Shown: positions 35,069 to 45,490 of the stretch, in pieces | Layout of the letters: each line of letters starts with the position of its first letter | How positions within the stretch are numbered: position 1 is the first letter of the stretch | From: Mycobacterium sp. IDR2000157661 | GTDB taxonomy: Bacteria > Actinomycetota > Actinomycetes > Mycobacteriales > Mycobacteriaceae | Assembly: GCF_022317005.1 (NCBI RefSeq) | Contig: NZ_CP081006.1 | Location: 2,728,001-2,792,000, forward strand | DNA length: 64,000 nt | Direction: 5' to 3' | Made by a program: the position numbers and the translations under genes | The notes under the pieces: generated by a model | The model's database searches: none | What the model saw: only the letters and a program-made list of their open reading frames with translations | Told to the model about the DNA's origin: nothing

Positions 35069-36055
35069 TCACGGCACCACCGTCGAGCCGATCGTCGGCA
35101 TGAACTGGCACTGCTTCTCGGTGGTGGTGACCTGTCCGAAGATCGTCGAGATGATGCTGCCCGAGCCGGTGTCGGCGATCGCGGTCAACGTCGTCGGGCC
35201 CTCGGGGTTGATGTCGGAGCGCGGCTTGAGCGTGGCGCTGCCCGACTTGCCCGTCGTCAGGTTGACCCAGGTGACGTTGAGCGGCAGCTGCTGCTCGGCG
35301 GCCGGTCCGGGCGTACCGATCGCGGTGAACACGTAGGCGGTCTGACCGGGACGGGGTCCCGGCGTCGGGATGCTCGCCGGGCCGGCCACCGAGATCGCCG
35401 TGGCCAGCACGTTGCCGCCATCCTTCAGGCAGCCGTTGCTGATCGACGGGTACATGAAGTCCTGCGTCGGCGGGGTGTCCGGGCCGAACGCCGGGCCGGG
35501 TGCGGCCGCGGGCGCCGGGGCTGCCGCGGGTGCCGGGGCCGGTGCGACGGCCGCTGCCGGCGCGGCCTCGGGCGCTGGAGCCGGTGCTGGGGCAGGCGGC
35601 GGTACCGGCGCGACGGCCGCCTCTGGCGCCGGACCCGGCAGCGTTTCGGGAACGGGGCCGACGGCGTGCGCCGGGTTGACGCCCGCGGGCAGGTGGGCCT
35701 GCGCCCCGGGTACCGCGCCCGGTGCGGGCACATGCGCGGCGGGATGGGCGACGAACTGGTTGACCGCCGACGCGACATTGCGCGAATCGGGGGGTGCCAC
35801 CGCGTCCCCGGCGAACACCGCGGCGGCGGCCATCAATGTCGATGCCGCGTTCGTCGGATCGGCCGCGGCCTGCTGAATCGCGGGGCTGATTCCTTGCACC
35901 GCTTCGAGCCCCGGCGCCTGCAGGCCGTTGATGGGTAGCGGCGGAGCGGGTGGAACAGCGGGTTCGGCGGTGGCCACACCGGCCACGCCGAACAGCAGCG
36001 TGACCGATGTGCCGACCGCAGTGGCGACGGTGGTGAACATTCTTCGAGCTGACAT
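35069..36055 (-). CDS. Secreted Ala/Pro-rich protein (Rv1157c-like)
   Basis: 328 residues. A signal peptide (about 1-30, ending VATAEP) is followed by a helical region (about 45-115), a long Ala/Pro repeat region (about 125-195), and a globular C-terminal domain of about 120 residues beginning TQDFMYPSISNGC. Two cysteines in the C-terminal domain could form a disulfide. It corresponds to the Ala/Pro-rich Rv1157c in order and composition. The start is ATG 36055 with GGGGGAG upstream. It is probably cell-envelope or secreted; function unknown. The next Ala/Pro-rich secreted gene lies 53 nt upstream on the same strand. Confidence 0.85.
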   Translation of the reverse strand: MSARRMFTTVATAVGTSVTLLFGVAGVATAEPAVPPAPPLPINGLQAPGLEAVQGISPAIQQAAADPTNAASTLMAAAAVFAGDAVAPPDSRNVASAVNQFVAHPAAHVPAPGAVPGAQAHLPAGVNPAHAVGPVPETLPGPAPEAAVAPVPPPAPAPAPAPEAAPAAAVAPAPAPAAAPAPAAAPGPAFGPDTPPTQDFMYPSISNGCLKDGGNVLATAISVAGPASIPTPGPRPGQTAYVFTAIGTPGPAAEQQLPLNVTWVNLTTGKSGSATLKPRSDINPEGPTTLTAIADTGSGSIISTIFGQVTTTEKQCQFMPTIGSTVVP

Positions 36056-36108
36056 GGCTCCCCCTAGGTGGTCGTCGTGGGTGGTTTGTTCGGCCGTCGC
36101 CTTGCCGG

Positions 36109-36663
36109 TCAGGGCAGCGCCGACAGCGGCATCATCAGCGGCGCCACACTCGCGCTCGGCAGAGCCGGAGCGGCTGCCGCCGGCGCGACCGGTGCCACGG
36201 GTGCAGTGGGCAGGGCGGCATTCGCCGCGACCGGGAGCAGGCCCGTCAACGGGTTGCCCTCAGGCATCAGCGACGCCAGGCCCGTCGGCAGACCCGAAAG
36301 GAGGTCCTGCGGCTGAGCCGCTGCGGGTGCGGCGGCGGTGGCCGGGGCGGTGGCGCCCGGCATACCCGGCAGCGTCGACGGCGTCTGGGGGAGGGTGATC
36401 GAAGCCGTTGCCCCCGGCGGGGTGGCCGCCGGTGCGGCCGGGGCCTGGGTGCCGCTCAGCAGCGACGTGAAGCCCTGCATCAACTGCGATGCGGCCGCGG
36501 GATTGGACGCGAGCTGCTGGATGAACGGCAGTCCGGGCACACCGGGCGCGGGCGCCGGTGCGGCGGGCTGGGCTGCGGCGGTGGCGCTGAGAGCCAGCGC
36601 GGCCGAAGCCGCTCCGGCGGCGGCGAAGATGGTGGTTGCGAGCAGTTTTCTGGTGCGGGGCAT
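36109..36663 (-). CDS. Secreted Ala/Pro-rich protein (Rv1158c-like)
   Basis: 184 residues. The signal peptide (about 1-32) ends TAAAQPAAP; the mature part is almost entirely Ala/Pro with short helical segments (VPGLPFIQQLASNPAAASQLMQGF). There are no cysteines in the mature part. It is a probable envelope protein, the partner of the downstream Rv1157c-like gene. The start is ATG 36663 with GGAGA four bases before it. It is divergent from pimE, 72 bp away; several GTTAC motifs lie between, a pattern seen at envelope genes. Confidence 0.83.
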   Translation of the reverse strand: MPRTRKLLATTIFAAAGAASAALALSATAAAQPAAPAPAPGVPGLPFIQQLASNPAAASQLMQGFTSLLSGTQAPAAPAATPPGATASITLPQTPSTLPGMPGATAPATAAAPAAAQPQDLLSGLPTGLASLMPEGNPLTGLLPVAANAALPTAPVAPVAPAAAAPALPSASVAPLMMPLSALP

Positions 36664-36710
36664 GATTCTCCGATCGATTGTTTAGGCACGCCTGAGCCCG
36701 AAGCTACGGA

Positions 36711-36781
36711 GTTACTGGTGTTACTCAAGTGACACGTGTGGCGGTTATTCAACCGTTACGGGAGCGAAGGGTTTCGGTTAC
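36711..36781. promoter_or_regulatory. Cluster of GTTAC motifs between Rv1158c-like and pimE
   Basis: GTTAC occurs at 36711-36715, 36720-36724, 36755-36759 and 36777-36781, with GTTAT at 36744-36748. The first two are a direct repeat (9-bp phase) upstream of pimE; the later ones fall within its annotated N-terminus. Spaced GTTAC repeats resemble published MtrA-type response-regulator sites; binding is inferred. Confidence 0.4.
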
Positions 36782-38010
36782 CGGTCGATAGAGTCGGTCG
36801 GATAGAGACCTCGACCGCCGCCGACTCGACCGCCCCGCGAACGCCCACCCGATTGGCCGCCGCGGCGCCGGTGCTTCTTGTGCTGAGCGTCGTTGCGCGC
36901 CTGGCGTGGACATACCTGCTGCCCACCGGCGCAAACTTCGTCGACCTGCACGTCTATGTCGGCGGAGCGGACACGCTGGGGCAGCCGGGCGAACTGTATG
37001 ACTACGTCTACGCCGAGCAGACGCCGGACTTCCCGCTGCCCTTCACCTATCCACCGTTCGCCGCCGTCGCGTTCTATCCGCTGACCCTGCTGCCGTTCTG
37101 GCTGGTCGCGCTGCTGTGGCAGGTCGGGATCATCGCAGCGCTGTACGGCGTTGTGCGGGTCAGTCAGCGGCTGCTGGGCGGCGGTGATCGCCGCCTCGCC
37201 ATGCTGTGGACCGCGGTGGGCATCTGGCTGGAGCCGTTGCGCAGCACGTTCGACTACGGGCAGATCAACGTGCTGTTGGTGTTCGCGGTGCTGTGCGCGG
37301 TGGCCAGCACACGTTGGTGGCTATCGGGTCTGCTGGTCGGGTTGGCGGCAGGAGTCAAGCTGACGCCCGCGGTGTCGGGGCTCTACTTCGCCGGCGCGCG
37401 GCGCTGGGCGACGGTGGTGTTCTCGGCCATCGTTTTCTCCGCCACCGTTGGCTTTTCGGCTCTGGTGATCGGTGACCAGGCGCGGCGCTACTTCTTCGAG
37501 CTGTTCGGCGACGCGTCCCGCGTGGGACCGATCGGCACCTCGTTCAACCAGTCGTGGCGCGGCGGGATCTCCCGCATCCTGGGCCACGACGCCGGTTACG
37601 GACCCGCGGTGGTGGGCGGCATTGTGCTGACCGCCGTGCTGGCGGTGCTGGCGTGGCACGCGATCGGTGGCGCGTCCGACCGGCTCGGCGCGATCGTCGT
37701 GGTGCAGTTGTTCGGGCTGCTGCTGTCACCGATCTCGTGGACGCACCACTGGGTGTGGCTGATCCCGCTGATGATGTGGCTGCTGCACGGGCCGCTGCGC
37801 GATCGGCTGGGCGCGCGTGTGCTGGGCTGGGGCTGGTTGGCACTCACCGCCGTCGGGGTGCCGTGGTTGCTCAGCTTCGCCCAGCCGACCATCTGGACGA
37901 TTCCGCGCCCCTGGTACCTGGCGTGGGCGGGACTGGTCTACGTCGTTGCGGCGCTGGCGACGCTGGCGTGGGTGGCAGTGTCAGGATTCACTGCCCGACG
38001 ATCCCGTTGA
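36736..38010 (+). CDS. pimE: Polyprenol-phosphate-dependent alpha-1,2-mannosyltransferase
   Basis: 424 residues with about ten membrane helices (GT-C fold, GT87). It adds the alpha-1,2 mannose that makes polar PIM5/PIM6 on the outer side of the cytoplasmic membrane, using polyprenyl-phosphomannose. The essential aspartate is Asp70 in [10 protein letters not shown], in the first periplasmic loop. The start GTG 36736 gives a length close to the M. tuberculosis enzyme; GTTAC motifs overlap it and a later start is possible. It lies near lpqW, whose product channels PIM4 between PIM6 and LAM. It converges on the PCD gene. Confidence 0.92.
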   Translation: MWRLFNRYGSEGFRLPVDRVGRIETSTAADSTAPRTPTRLAAAAPVLLVLSVVARLAWTYLLPTGANFVDLHVYVGGADTLGQPGELYDYVYAEQTPDFPLPFTYPPFAAVAFYPLTLLPFWLVALLWQVGIIAALYGVVRVSQRLLGGGDRRLAMLWTAVGIWLEPLRSTFDYGQINVLLVFAVLCAVASTRWWLSGLLVGLAAGVKLTPAVSGLYFAGARRWATVVFSAIVFSATVGFSALVIGDQARRYFFELFGDASRVGPIGTSFNQSWRGGISRILGHDAGYGPAVVGGIVLTAVLAVLAWHAIGGASDRLGAIVVVQLFGLLLSPISWTHHWVWLIPLMMWLLHGPLRDRLGARVLGWGWLALTAVGVPWLLSFAQPTIWTIPRPWYLAWAGLVYVVAALATLAWVAVSGFTARRSR

Positions 38011-38272
38011 TGTCGCGGGCCATCTCGACGTCCTTGTCGGTGATACTGCCCTCGGAGTGGGTTACCAGCGCGAATGTCACGGTGCGCCAACGAATGTCGA
38101 TGTCGGGATGGTGGTCCTTCGCCTCGGCGTGTTCGCCGACGCGACGTACCGCTTCGATGCCGTCGAGAAACGCCGGGAATTTGATCGAGCGGCGTAGGGC
38201 GCCGTCGGCGCGCTCCCAGCCGGGAAGGTCGGGCAGTGCGGCGTCTACTTGGTCGTCCGTTAACACAGCCAT
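37988..38272 (-). CDS. Pterin-4a-carbinolamine dehydratase
   Basis: 94 residues, the normal PCD/DCoH length, with [29 protein letters not shown] containing the catalytic His pair and its following Pro-Asp. It dehydrates 4a-hydroxytetrahydropterin, or acts as an unrelated small dimeric protein in bacteria lacking phenylalanine hydroxylase. It corresponds to Rv1159A. The start ATG 38272 faces mutT2 across a 27-bp interval containing a palindromic TATA element. Its stop is inside the end of pimE. Confidence 0.9.
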   Translation of the reverse strand: MAVLTDDQVDAALPDLPGWERADGALRRSIKFPAFLDGIEAVRRVGEHAEAKDHHPDIDIRWRTVTFALVTHSEGSITDKDVEMARDINGIVGQ

Positions 38273-38278
38273 GGGATC

Positions 38279-38292
38279 GACGGTATACCGTC
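38279..38292. promoter_or_regulatory. Perfect 14-bp palindrome, shared divergent -10
   Basis: GACGGTATACCGTC reads the same on both strands and occupies the middle of the 27-bp gap between the PCD gene and mutT2. TATACC occurs in both directions: 38284-38289 (10 nt before GTG 38300) and 38287-38282 (9 nt before ATG 38272). It could be a single bidirectional promoter element or a regulator site. Confidence 0.55.
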
Positions 38293-38299
38293 AGCCACA

Positions 38300-38731
38300 G
38301 TGCTGAACCAGAAGCCGAACCAGAAGCCGAACCAGAAGCCCAACCAGATCGTCGTGGCCGGAGCGCTGATCTCGGGCGCCGCGCTGCTGGTGGCTCAACG
38401 CGACCGCCCCGCCGAGTTGGCCGGCCTGTGGGAACTGCCCGGCGGCAAGGTCGCGGCGGGTGAGAGCGACGCGGCGGCCCTGGCGCGGGAACTGCACGAG
38501 GAGTTGGGCGTCGAGGTGAATGTCGGAGAGCGCCTTGGCGCCGACGTCGCCCTGAACGCGACCACGGCGCTGCGCGCCTATCTGGTCACCCAGACCGGCG
38601 GCACGCTTCACCCCAACGACCATCGCGCGCTGCGCTGGGTCACCGTCGGCGAACTCGACGCGCTGGCCTGGGTGCCTGCCGACCGCGCGTGGCTCGCGGA
38701 ACTCCGACACGCGCTCAGCGAGGTTCCATGA
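38300..38731 (+). CDS. mutT2: NUDIX (d)NTP pyrophosphatase MutT2
   Basis: 143 residues. The Nudix box GGKVAAGESDAAALARELHEELGV is complete. It hydrolyses oxidised or methylated dNTPs (in M. tuberculosis mainly dCTP/5-methyl-dCTP). The N-terminus reads LNQ, then three NQKP-type tetrapeptides, then IVVAGA, whereas the M. tuberculosis start is MLNQIVVAGA (from memory); the 12-bp repeats therefore look like a clean in-frame expansion at the extreme N-terminus. The start is GTG 38300. The downstream membrane gene overlaps by 4 nt (ATGA). Confidence 0.92.
   Translation: MLNQKPNQKPNQKPNQIVVAGALISGAALLVAQRDRPAELAGLWELPGGKVAAGESDAAALARELHEELGVEVNVGERLGADVALNATTALRAYLVTQTGGTLHPNDHRALRWVTVGELDALAWVPADRAWLAELRHALSEVP
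38306..38347 (+). repeat. 12-bp coding tandem repeat at the start of mutT2
   Basis: Three tandem copies of AACCAGAAGCCG (38306-38317, 38318-38329 and 38330-38341, the last ending CCC) and a half copy AACCAG (38342-38347) encode NQKP repeats. The unit length keeps the frame, so copy-number change would only lengthen the N-terminal tail. Confidence 0.95.
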
Positions 38732-39153
38732 GCGCCGCTCCCGCGGTCGCCGTCGCAGCCACGTTCGTGTGGCTCGGCATGGTGCTGGCGATCTCCTTCC
38801 TCGAAGCGCCGCTGAAATTCCGGGCGCCCGGGGTGACGCTGCCGATCGGGCTCGGCATCGGCCGGTTGGTGTTTCGCGCGTTGAACGGCGCTGAAATCGC
38901 ACTCGCGGCAACCATTCTGGTGGCGATGGTGCTCAGCGCACCCCCGGCCGGTGCGGTTGTCGCGTTCGGCAGCGCCGGTCTCGCGCTGGTCGCCCAGCTG
39001 GCCGGTGTGCGCCCGCGGCTGACGCGCCGCTCCGATGCGGTGCTGGCGGGTCACCACGGTCCGCGCTCACGGGCGCACTACGTGTACGTCGCGCTGGAAG
39101 TCGTCAAGGTGGTCGCGCTGGCGGCGCTGGGAATCGTTCTGCTGAGTTCCTGA
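38728..39153 (+). CDS. Four-helix conserved membrane protein
   Basis: 141 residues with four hydrophobic segments (about 3-25, 42-68, 72-92 and 116-138) and a basic loop VRPRLTRRSDAVLAGHHGPRSRAHYVYVALEV. I do not recognise a named family; it resembles generic actinobacterial membrane proteins of about this size. ATG 38728 overlaps the mutT2 stop, so translation is coupled and both are one operon. It converges on the ldh gene, 5 nt after its stop. Confidence 0.7.
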   Translation: MSAAPAVAVAATFVWLGMVLAISFLEAPLKFRAPGVTLPIGLGIGRLVFRALNGAEIALAATILVAMVLSAPPAGAVVAFGSAGLALVAQLAGVRPRLTRRSDAVLAGHHGPRSRAHYVYVALEVVKVVALAALGIVLLSS

Positions 39154-39158
39154 GGCCC

Positions 39159-40145
39159 TCAGGACAGGCCCAACGATTCGGCCACCGCGCGCAACGCCGT
39201 GGCCGATTCCCGCAGTCCGTCGAGTTCGGCGGTGGACAACGGTACTTCGAGCACCTGGCCCGCGCCGCCGGCGGACACCACCGTGGGCAGCGAAAGAGCT
39301 ACGCCACTGATGCCGTAGGCGCCCCGCTGAACCGTCGACACCGGCATGATCCGGTGCTGATCGCCGAGGACCGCTTCGACGATGCGGGCCGCGGACAGCC
39401 CGATCGCCAGGTTGGTGGCGCCCTTTCCGGCGATGATCTGGTAGGCGGCGTTGACCACGTCGGCCGAGATCTCTTGGCGGGTCGCGGGGTCGAAGACGGC
39501 TGTGCCGTCAGCCGTGCGGAACCGGTCGGCCGGTAGCCCCCCGATCGACACGCTGGACCACAGCGGAATCTCCGAGTCGCCGTGTTCGCCGACGATCACC
39601 GCGTGCACGTTGCCCACGTTCACGTTCGCCCGTTCGGCGATGAGGAACCGGAAGCGGCCCGAGTCGAGAACGGTTCCCGAACCGAACACCCGCGCCGGGG
39701 CGCCGTCGGCGGTTCGCGCGACCGCGTAGGTGACGACGTCGACCGGGTTGGTCACCACCACGATGACCGCGTCAGGGGCGTGCTCGAGGACCTGCGGCGT
39801 CAAATCGCGCGCCATCGCGACGTTGTTGCCCGCCAGATCCAGCCGGCTCTGACCGGGATGCTGCTTGGCCCCGGCGGTGACCACCACGACCGCCGAACCT
39901 GCGATCACGGCGATGTCGTCGGAGCCCTCGACGGTGCAGTGCGGAACGAACTGCCTGCCGTGGTTCAGGTCGAGCACCTCGGAGCGCACTTTGTCGGCGT
40001 TGACGTCGTAAAGCGCCAGCGCACCGGCGGACCCGCGGATCAGGCACGCGTAGGCGACCGCGGTTCCGACACTGCCCGCTCCGATGACCGCGACCCTCCT
40101 GCGCTCTGTGGCGGTCGCGGAAAACCGTTGCGGCGCAGTTGACAT
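39159..40145 (-). CDS. ldh: L-lactate dehydrogenase (NAD-dependent)
   Basis: 328 residues. GAGSVGTAVAYAC is the NAD-binding motif, GAKQHPGQSRLDL the mobile active-site loop, NPVDVVTYAV follows, and the catalytic His lies in IVGEHGDSEIPLWSS. The loop glutamine (GQSR), rather than the malate-specific arginine, indicates lactate/pyruvate specificity. It is cytoplasmic. From memory, M. tuberculosis relies on the quinone-linked LldD and has no such NAD enzyme at this place, where narGHJI sits instead. The start ATG 40145 is 49 nt from the small Cys/Lys-rich gene, which shares the strand. Confidence 0.88.
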   Translation of the reverse strand: MSTAPQRFSATATERRRVAVIGAGSVGTAVAYACLIRGSAGALALYDVNADKVRSEVLDLNHGRQFVPHCTVEGSDDIAVIAGSAVVVVTAGAKQHPGQSRLDLAGNNVAMARDLTPQVLEHAPDAVIVVVTNPVDVVTYAVARTADGAPARVFGSGTVLDSGRFRFLIAERANVNVGNVHAVIVGEHGDSEIPLWSSVSIGGLPADRFRTADGTAVFDPATRQEISADVVNAAYQIIAGKGATNLAIGLSAARIVEAVLGDQHRIMPVSTVQRGAYGISGVALSLPTVVSAGGAGQVLEVPLSTAELDGLRESATALRAVAESLGLS

Positions 40146-40194
40146 GGCCCCAGACTACCGCCGCCCCCGGGCGGCGGGACTGCGCCGTGTCCGG

Positions 40195-40362
40195 CTATGT
40201 GCGCCGCGCCCGCTTGAACACCTTGGTCAGCTCTTTGCCGCGCTTGCCGTTGAGCTCCGCCTTGCGGACCTGATGGAGGACCACCGGGCATCGCTTGCAG
40301 CGTGGCTTGCTGCGACAACACTTCTTCTTCGCCTTGAGCTCGGCAAGCTTGCTGGGCTTCAA
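40195..40362 (-). CDS. Small Cys/Lys-rich conserved protein
   Basis: 55 residues from a TTG start, very basic, with the distinctive core KKKCCRSKPRCKRCPVV (C-C-x5-C-x2-C) and the tail KELTKVFKRARRT. The cysteine pattern suggests a metal or nucleic-acid binding site. I recall similar proteins in other actinobacteria, without a known function. The frame continues as an antisense reading through typA, which is not real. TTG 40362 is supported by a GAGAGA-type purine run upstream, but the start is uncertain. It is divergent from typA, with 55 bp between starts. Confidence 0.6.
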   Translation of the reverse strand: MKPSKLAELKAKKKCCRSKPRCKRCPVVLHQVRKAELNGKRGKELTKVFKRARRT

Positions 40363-40417
40363 GTGACGGGCGTCTCTCGTTTTCGTGTTCAGCCGACTGC
40401 ACTGGGATGATTCGGGC

Positions 40418-42322
<1,905 letters not shown>

Positions 42323-42372
42323 GGCCAACTGTTGCCGCCGGGGCGGGTCCGGCGGCCGATACCCTGAATGGC

Positions 42373-44223
42373 GTGTCCGGGCCCCTTCGCATCGTCGCTG
42401 CGCTGTTTGCGCTGATGACCCTGTTGACGGCGTGCACGGTCAGCCCGCCGCCCGCCCCGCAGAGCACGGACACCTCGGAGTCCCCGCCGCCCCCTCCGAT
42501 GAAGCCCACGCAGATCATCATGGCCATCGACTGGATCGGTCCGGGGTTCAACCCGCACCTGCTATCGGACCAGTCGCCGGTCAACGCGGCGATCAGCTCG
42601 CTGGTGCTGCCCAGTTCGTTTCGGCCGATACCGGATCCGAACACCCCGACGGGGTCGCGCTGGGAGATCGACACGACGCTGCTGGAGTCGGCGGAGGTGA
42701 CCGACACCGACCCATTCACGGTCACCTACCGGATCCGGCCCGAGGCGTCCTGGACCGACAACGCGCCCATCGGCGCCGACGACTTCTGGTACCTCTGGCA
42801 GCAGATGGTGAGCCAGCCCGGCGTCGTCGACCCGGCCGGGTACGACCTGATCACCGGCGTGCAGTCGGTGGAGGGCGGCAAGACCGCGGTGGTGACCTTC
42901 TCTCAGCCCTACCCGGCCTGGCGCCAGCTGTTCAACGACATCCTGCCCGCTCACATCGTCAAGGACGTGCCCGGCGGGTTCGCCGCGGGGCTGGCGCGGG
43001 CGCTGCCGGTGACCGGCGGCCAGTTCCGGGTGGAGAACATCGACCCGCAGCGTGACGAGATCCTGCTGGCCCGCAACGACCGCTACTGGGGAGCGCCCGC
43101 CAAGCCCGATCTGGTGTTGCTGCGGCGCGGCGGGGATTCCGCGGCGCTGGCCGACTCCATCCGCAACGGAGACACCCAGGTGGCCCAGGTGCACGGCGGG
43201 GCGGCGGCCTTCGCCCAGCTGTCGGCCATTCCCGACGTGCGGACCGCGCGGATCGTCACCCCCCGCGTCATGCGGCTGACCCTGCGCGCGCGGCAGCCTG
43301 CGCTGGCCGACACCGCGGTGCGCAAGGCCATCCTGGGCCTGCTCGACGTCGATCTGCTCGCCGCGGTTGGCGCTGGTGACGACAACACCGTCACGCTGGC
43401 GCAGGCCCAGGTGCGCTCGCCGTCGGATCCGGGCTATGTGCCGACGGCGCCGCCCGCGATGGCCAAGGAGGACGCCCTCGGCCTGCTGGCCGAAAGCGGT
43501 TACGTGTTCGAACCGGTGACTGCTGCGCCGCCGACGCCGGGCCTCCCGCCGGCGCAAGGCGATCGCGGCCGCATCACCAAGGACGGCATGCCCCTGACGT
43601 TGCGGATCGGCGTGGCGGCCAACGACCCCACGTCGGTGGCGGTGGCCAACACCGCAGCAGATCAACTCCGCAACGTCGGCATCACCGCGTCGGTGGTGGC
43701 CCTCGACCCGGTGGTCCTCTACGGCGAGGCGCTGGCCAACAACCAGGTCGACGCCGTGGTCGGCTGGAACCAGGCGGGTGGCGACCTGGCCACCGCGCTG
43801 GCGTCGCGCTACGGCTGCCGGGCACTGGAGGCGACGCCTGTGCCGACGGCCACACCGGGAACCCCCGCGCCGACCACGCCGCGCCCGGGTCCACGGCCGA
43901 CCCCGCTGCTCACGCCGACCGCCACCACGCCGAGTCCGGCCACCGACGGCGACCAACTGGTGCAGGCGCCGAGCAACATCACCGGGATCTGCGACCGCAG
44001 CATCCAGCCCAAAATCGATGCGGCTCTGGACGGTTCGCAGGACATCGCCGACGTCATCACCGCCGTCGAACCGCGGCTGTGGAACATGGCCACCGTGCTG
44101 CCGATCCTGCAGGACACCACAATCGTGGCCGCCGGCCCGAGTGTGCAGAACGTGAGCCTGTCGGGCGCGGTGCCGGTCGGCATCGTCGGTGACGCGGGCC
44201 GGTGGGTCAAGACTCGGCAGTAG
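42373..44223 (+). CDS. lpqW: Lipoprotein LpqW (PIM/LAM pathway control)
   Basis: 616 residues of the peptide/nickel solute-binding fold. The signal peptide ends at the lipobox LLTAC (Cys21). LpqW acts at the outer leaflet, steering PIM4 toward LM/LAM rather than PIM6; pimE, just upstream in the window, makes PIM6, so both arms of the branch are in one region. An unusual Thr/Pro-rich insert ([20 protein letters not shown] and following, about residues 495-530) interrupts the C-terminal lobe. The start GTG 42373 follows GATACC (42358-42363). The convergent ClC gene overlaps its end by 17 nt. Confidence 0.9.
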   Translation: MSGPLRIVAALFALMTLLTACTVSPPPAPQSTDTSESPPPPPMKPTQIIMAIDWIGPGFNPHLLSDQSPVNAAISSLVLPSSFRPIPDPNTPTGSRWEIDTTLLESAEVTDTDPFTVTYRIRPEASWTDNAPIGADDFWYLWQQMVSQPGVVDPAGYDLITGVQSVEGGKTAVVTFSQPYPAWRQLFNDILPAHIVKDVPGGFAAGLARALPVTGGQFRVENIDPQRDEILLARNDRYWGAPAKPDLVLLRRGGDSAALADSIRNGDTQVAQVHGGAAAFAQLSAIPDVRTARIVTPRVMRLTLRARQPALADTAVRKAILGLLDVDLLAAVGAGDDNTVTLAQAQVRSPSDPGYVPTAPPAMAKEDALGLLAESGYVFEPVTAAPPTPGLPPAQGDRGRITKDGMPLTLRIGVAANDPTSVAVANTAADQLRNVGITASVVALDPVVLYGEALANNQVDAVVGWNQAGGDLATALASRYGCRALEATPVPTATPGTPAPTTPRPGPRPTPLLTPTATTPSPATDGDQLVQAPSNITGICDRSIQPKIDAALDGSQDIADVITAVEPRLWNMATVLPILQDTTIVAAGPSVQNVSLSGAVPVGIVGDAGRWVKTRQ

Positions 44224-45451
44224 ACCGCAGCGGGGCGTTGCGTTCGCGCGCCACCCGAAGAGCGTGCGCCGCGTATGCGGCGACCGCGAACACGATCAGC
44301 AGCCAGTACGGCGGGTGGGCCAGTTCCCAGACGAACAGTGCCGCGAACGCCGGCGCTCGCTGCGTGATGGCCAGCACGCCGGCCGCGCACGTCAGCGACA
44401 CCGCCGACACGTCGAGGTCCGTGCCGGCCCAGTGATTGAGGGTCAGCGCCACGACCGAACCCGCCGCCGCCCCCGTCGCCAGCGCAGGGGTCAGCAAACC
44501 GCCGACCGCGCCCGCGCGCAGGAACAGCGCGGTCAGCAGCGGTTTGAGCAGCAGGATCATCGCCGCCGCGCCCAGGGTCAGCTCGCTGTTGACGCTCACA
44601 GTCAGGATGCTGCGTCCGTTGCCGGGCAGTTCCGGCCACCAGATCGAGCAGATCCCCGTCGCCAGGCCGGCCGTCGCGATGGCCGGGACCAGGAGCCCCG
44701 AGCGAAGCTGCACGTGCGGTCGGGCCGCCGCCGTCAGCCGGTCGAACACCAGACCGACGGCCGCGGCCAACGGGGCGAGTGCGAGCGCCAGGAACACGAA
44801 CAGATACGACAGCCGGGCCTCGGGCCAGGTCAGCGCATGCTCGAGGTGGGTGACGGGCGACGCGACGGCGACCGCGAGGCTCGACGTGATCAATGCGGCG
44901 CCGACCACACGCGGATGCCAGGTGCGCAGCAGGATCTGGACGGTGAACAAGGCGCCGCCGAGCGGCACGCTGTAGACCGCGCCCAGGCCGGCGCCCGCCG
45001 CGCAGGCCAGCAGGATCTCGCGGTCCCGTGGCGTCAGCGCCAGACGCGACGTGCCGAAGTCGCTCATGGCCGCGGCGAGTTGGCGGGGCGCTCCCTCCCG
45101 GCCCAGCGATGCGCCCGCCCCCACGAGCAGCACCTGCAGCGCGGCGTCGATGGACAGCGGAATCCGCGGCAGCGGTCGCGGGTCCGCGATCGCCGATGAC
45201 AGCTGCGGCACCTCGCTGCGCCGCCGCAGCAGCCACCACCCGAGACCGGCCAGAGCCCCGCCGGTCATCGGCCCGAGCGCCCGGCGGACCGGACTGCTGG
45301 CTCCGACACCGTCCAGCAGCGTGCCGAACGAGTAGTGGTACGTGAGGTGTTCGACGGCGTGAAGCAGCAGCGTCGTGGCGGCACCCGCCACACCGGCGAG
45401 CAGGCCGATGATGACGATCGCACTGCCGAATTCGACGGTGCGCCGGGACAC
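44207..45451 (-). CDS. ClC-family chloride channel/transporter
   Basis: 414 residues with about ten membrane helices. It has the GREGAPRQ selectivity-filter motif and [10 protein letters not shown] in the N-terminal half; there are no CBS domains. It probably exchanges Cl- for H+ or conducts Cl- for acid tolerance or osmotic balance. GTG 45451 is 6 nt after TAGATT (minus strand 45463-45458), a leaderless promoter. In M. tuberculosis the lpqW-mshB interval instead holds a TetR gene, PPE17 and PE11 (from memory), so this is a replacement at that site. It is divergent from mshB. Confidence 0.88.
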   Translation of the reverse strand: MSRRTVEFGSAIVIIGLLAGVAGAATTLLLHAVEHLTYHYSFGTLLDGVGASSPVRRALGPMTGGALAGLGWWLLRRRSEVPQLSSAIADPRPLPRIPLSIDAALQVLLVGAGASLGREGAPRQLAAAMSDFGTSRLALTPRDREILLACAAGAGLGAVYSVPLGGALFTVQILLRTWHPRVVGAALITSSLAVAVASPVTHLEHALTWPEARLSYLFVFLALALAPLAAAVGLVFDRLTAAARPHVQLRSGLLVPAIATAGLATGICSIWWPELPGNGRSILTVSVNSELTLGAAAMILLLKPLLTALFLRAGAVGGLLTPALATGAAAGSVVALTLNHWAGTDLDVSAVSLTCAAGVLAITQRAPAFAALFVWELAHPPYWLLIVFAVAAYAAHALRVARERNAPLRSTAES

Positions 45452-45490
45452 CAGGTGAATCTATGTCAGGCAACCGGCAAGCTGGTGGGA

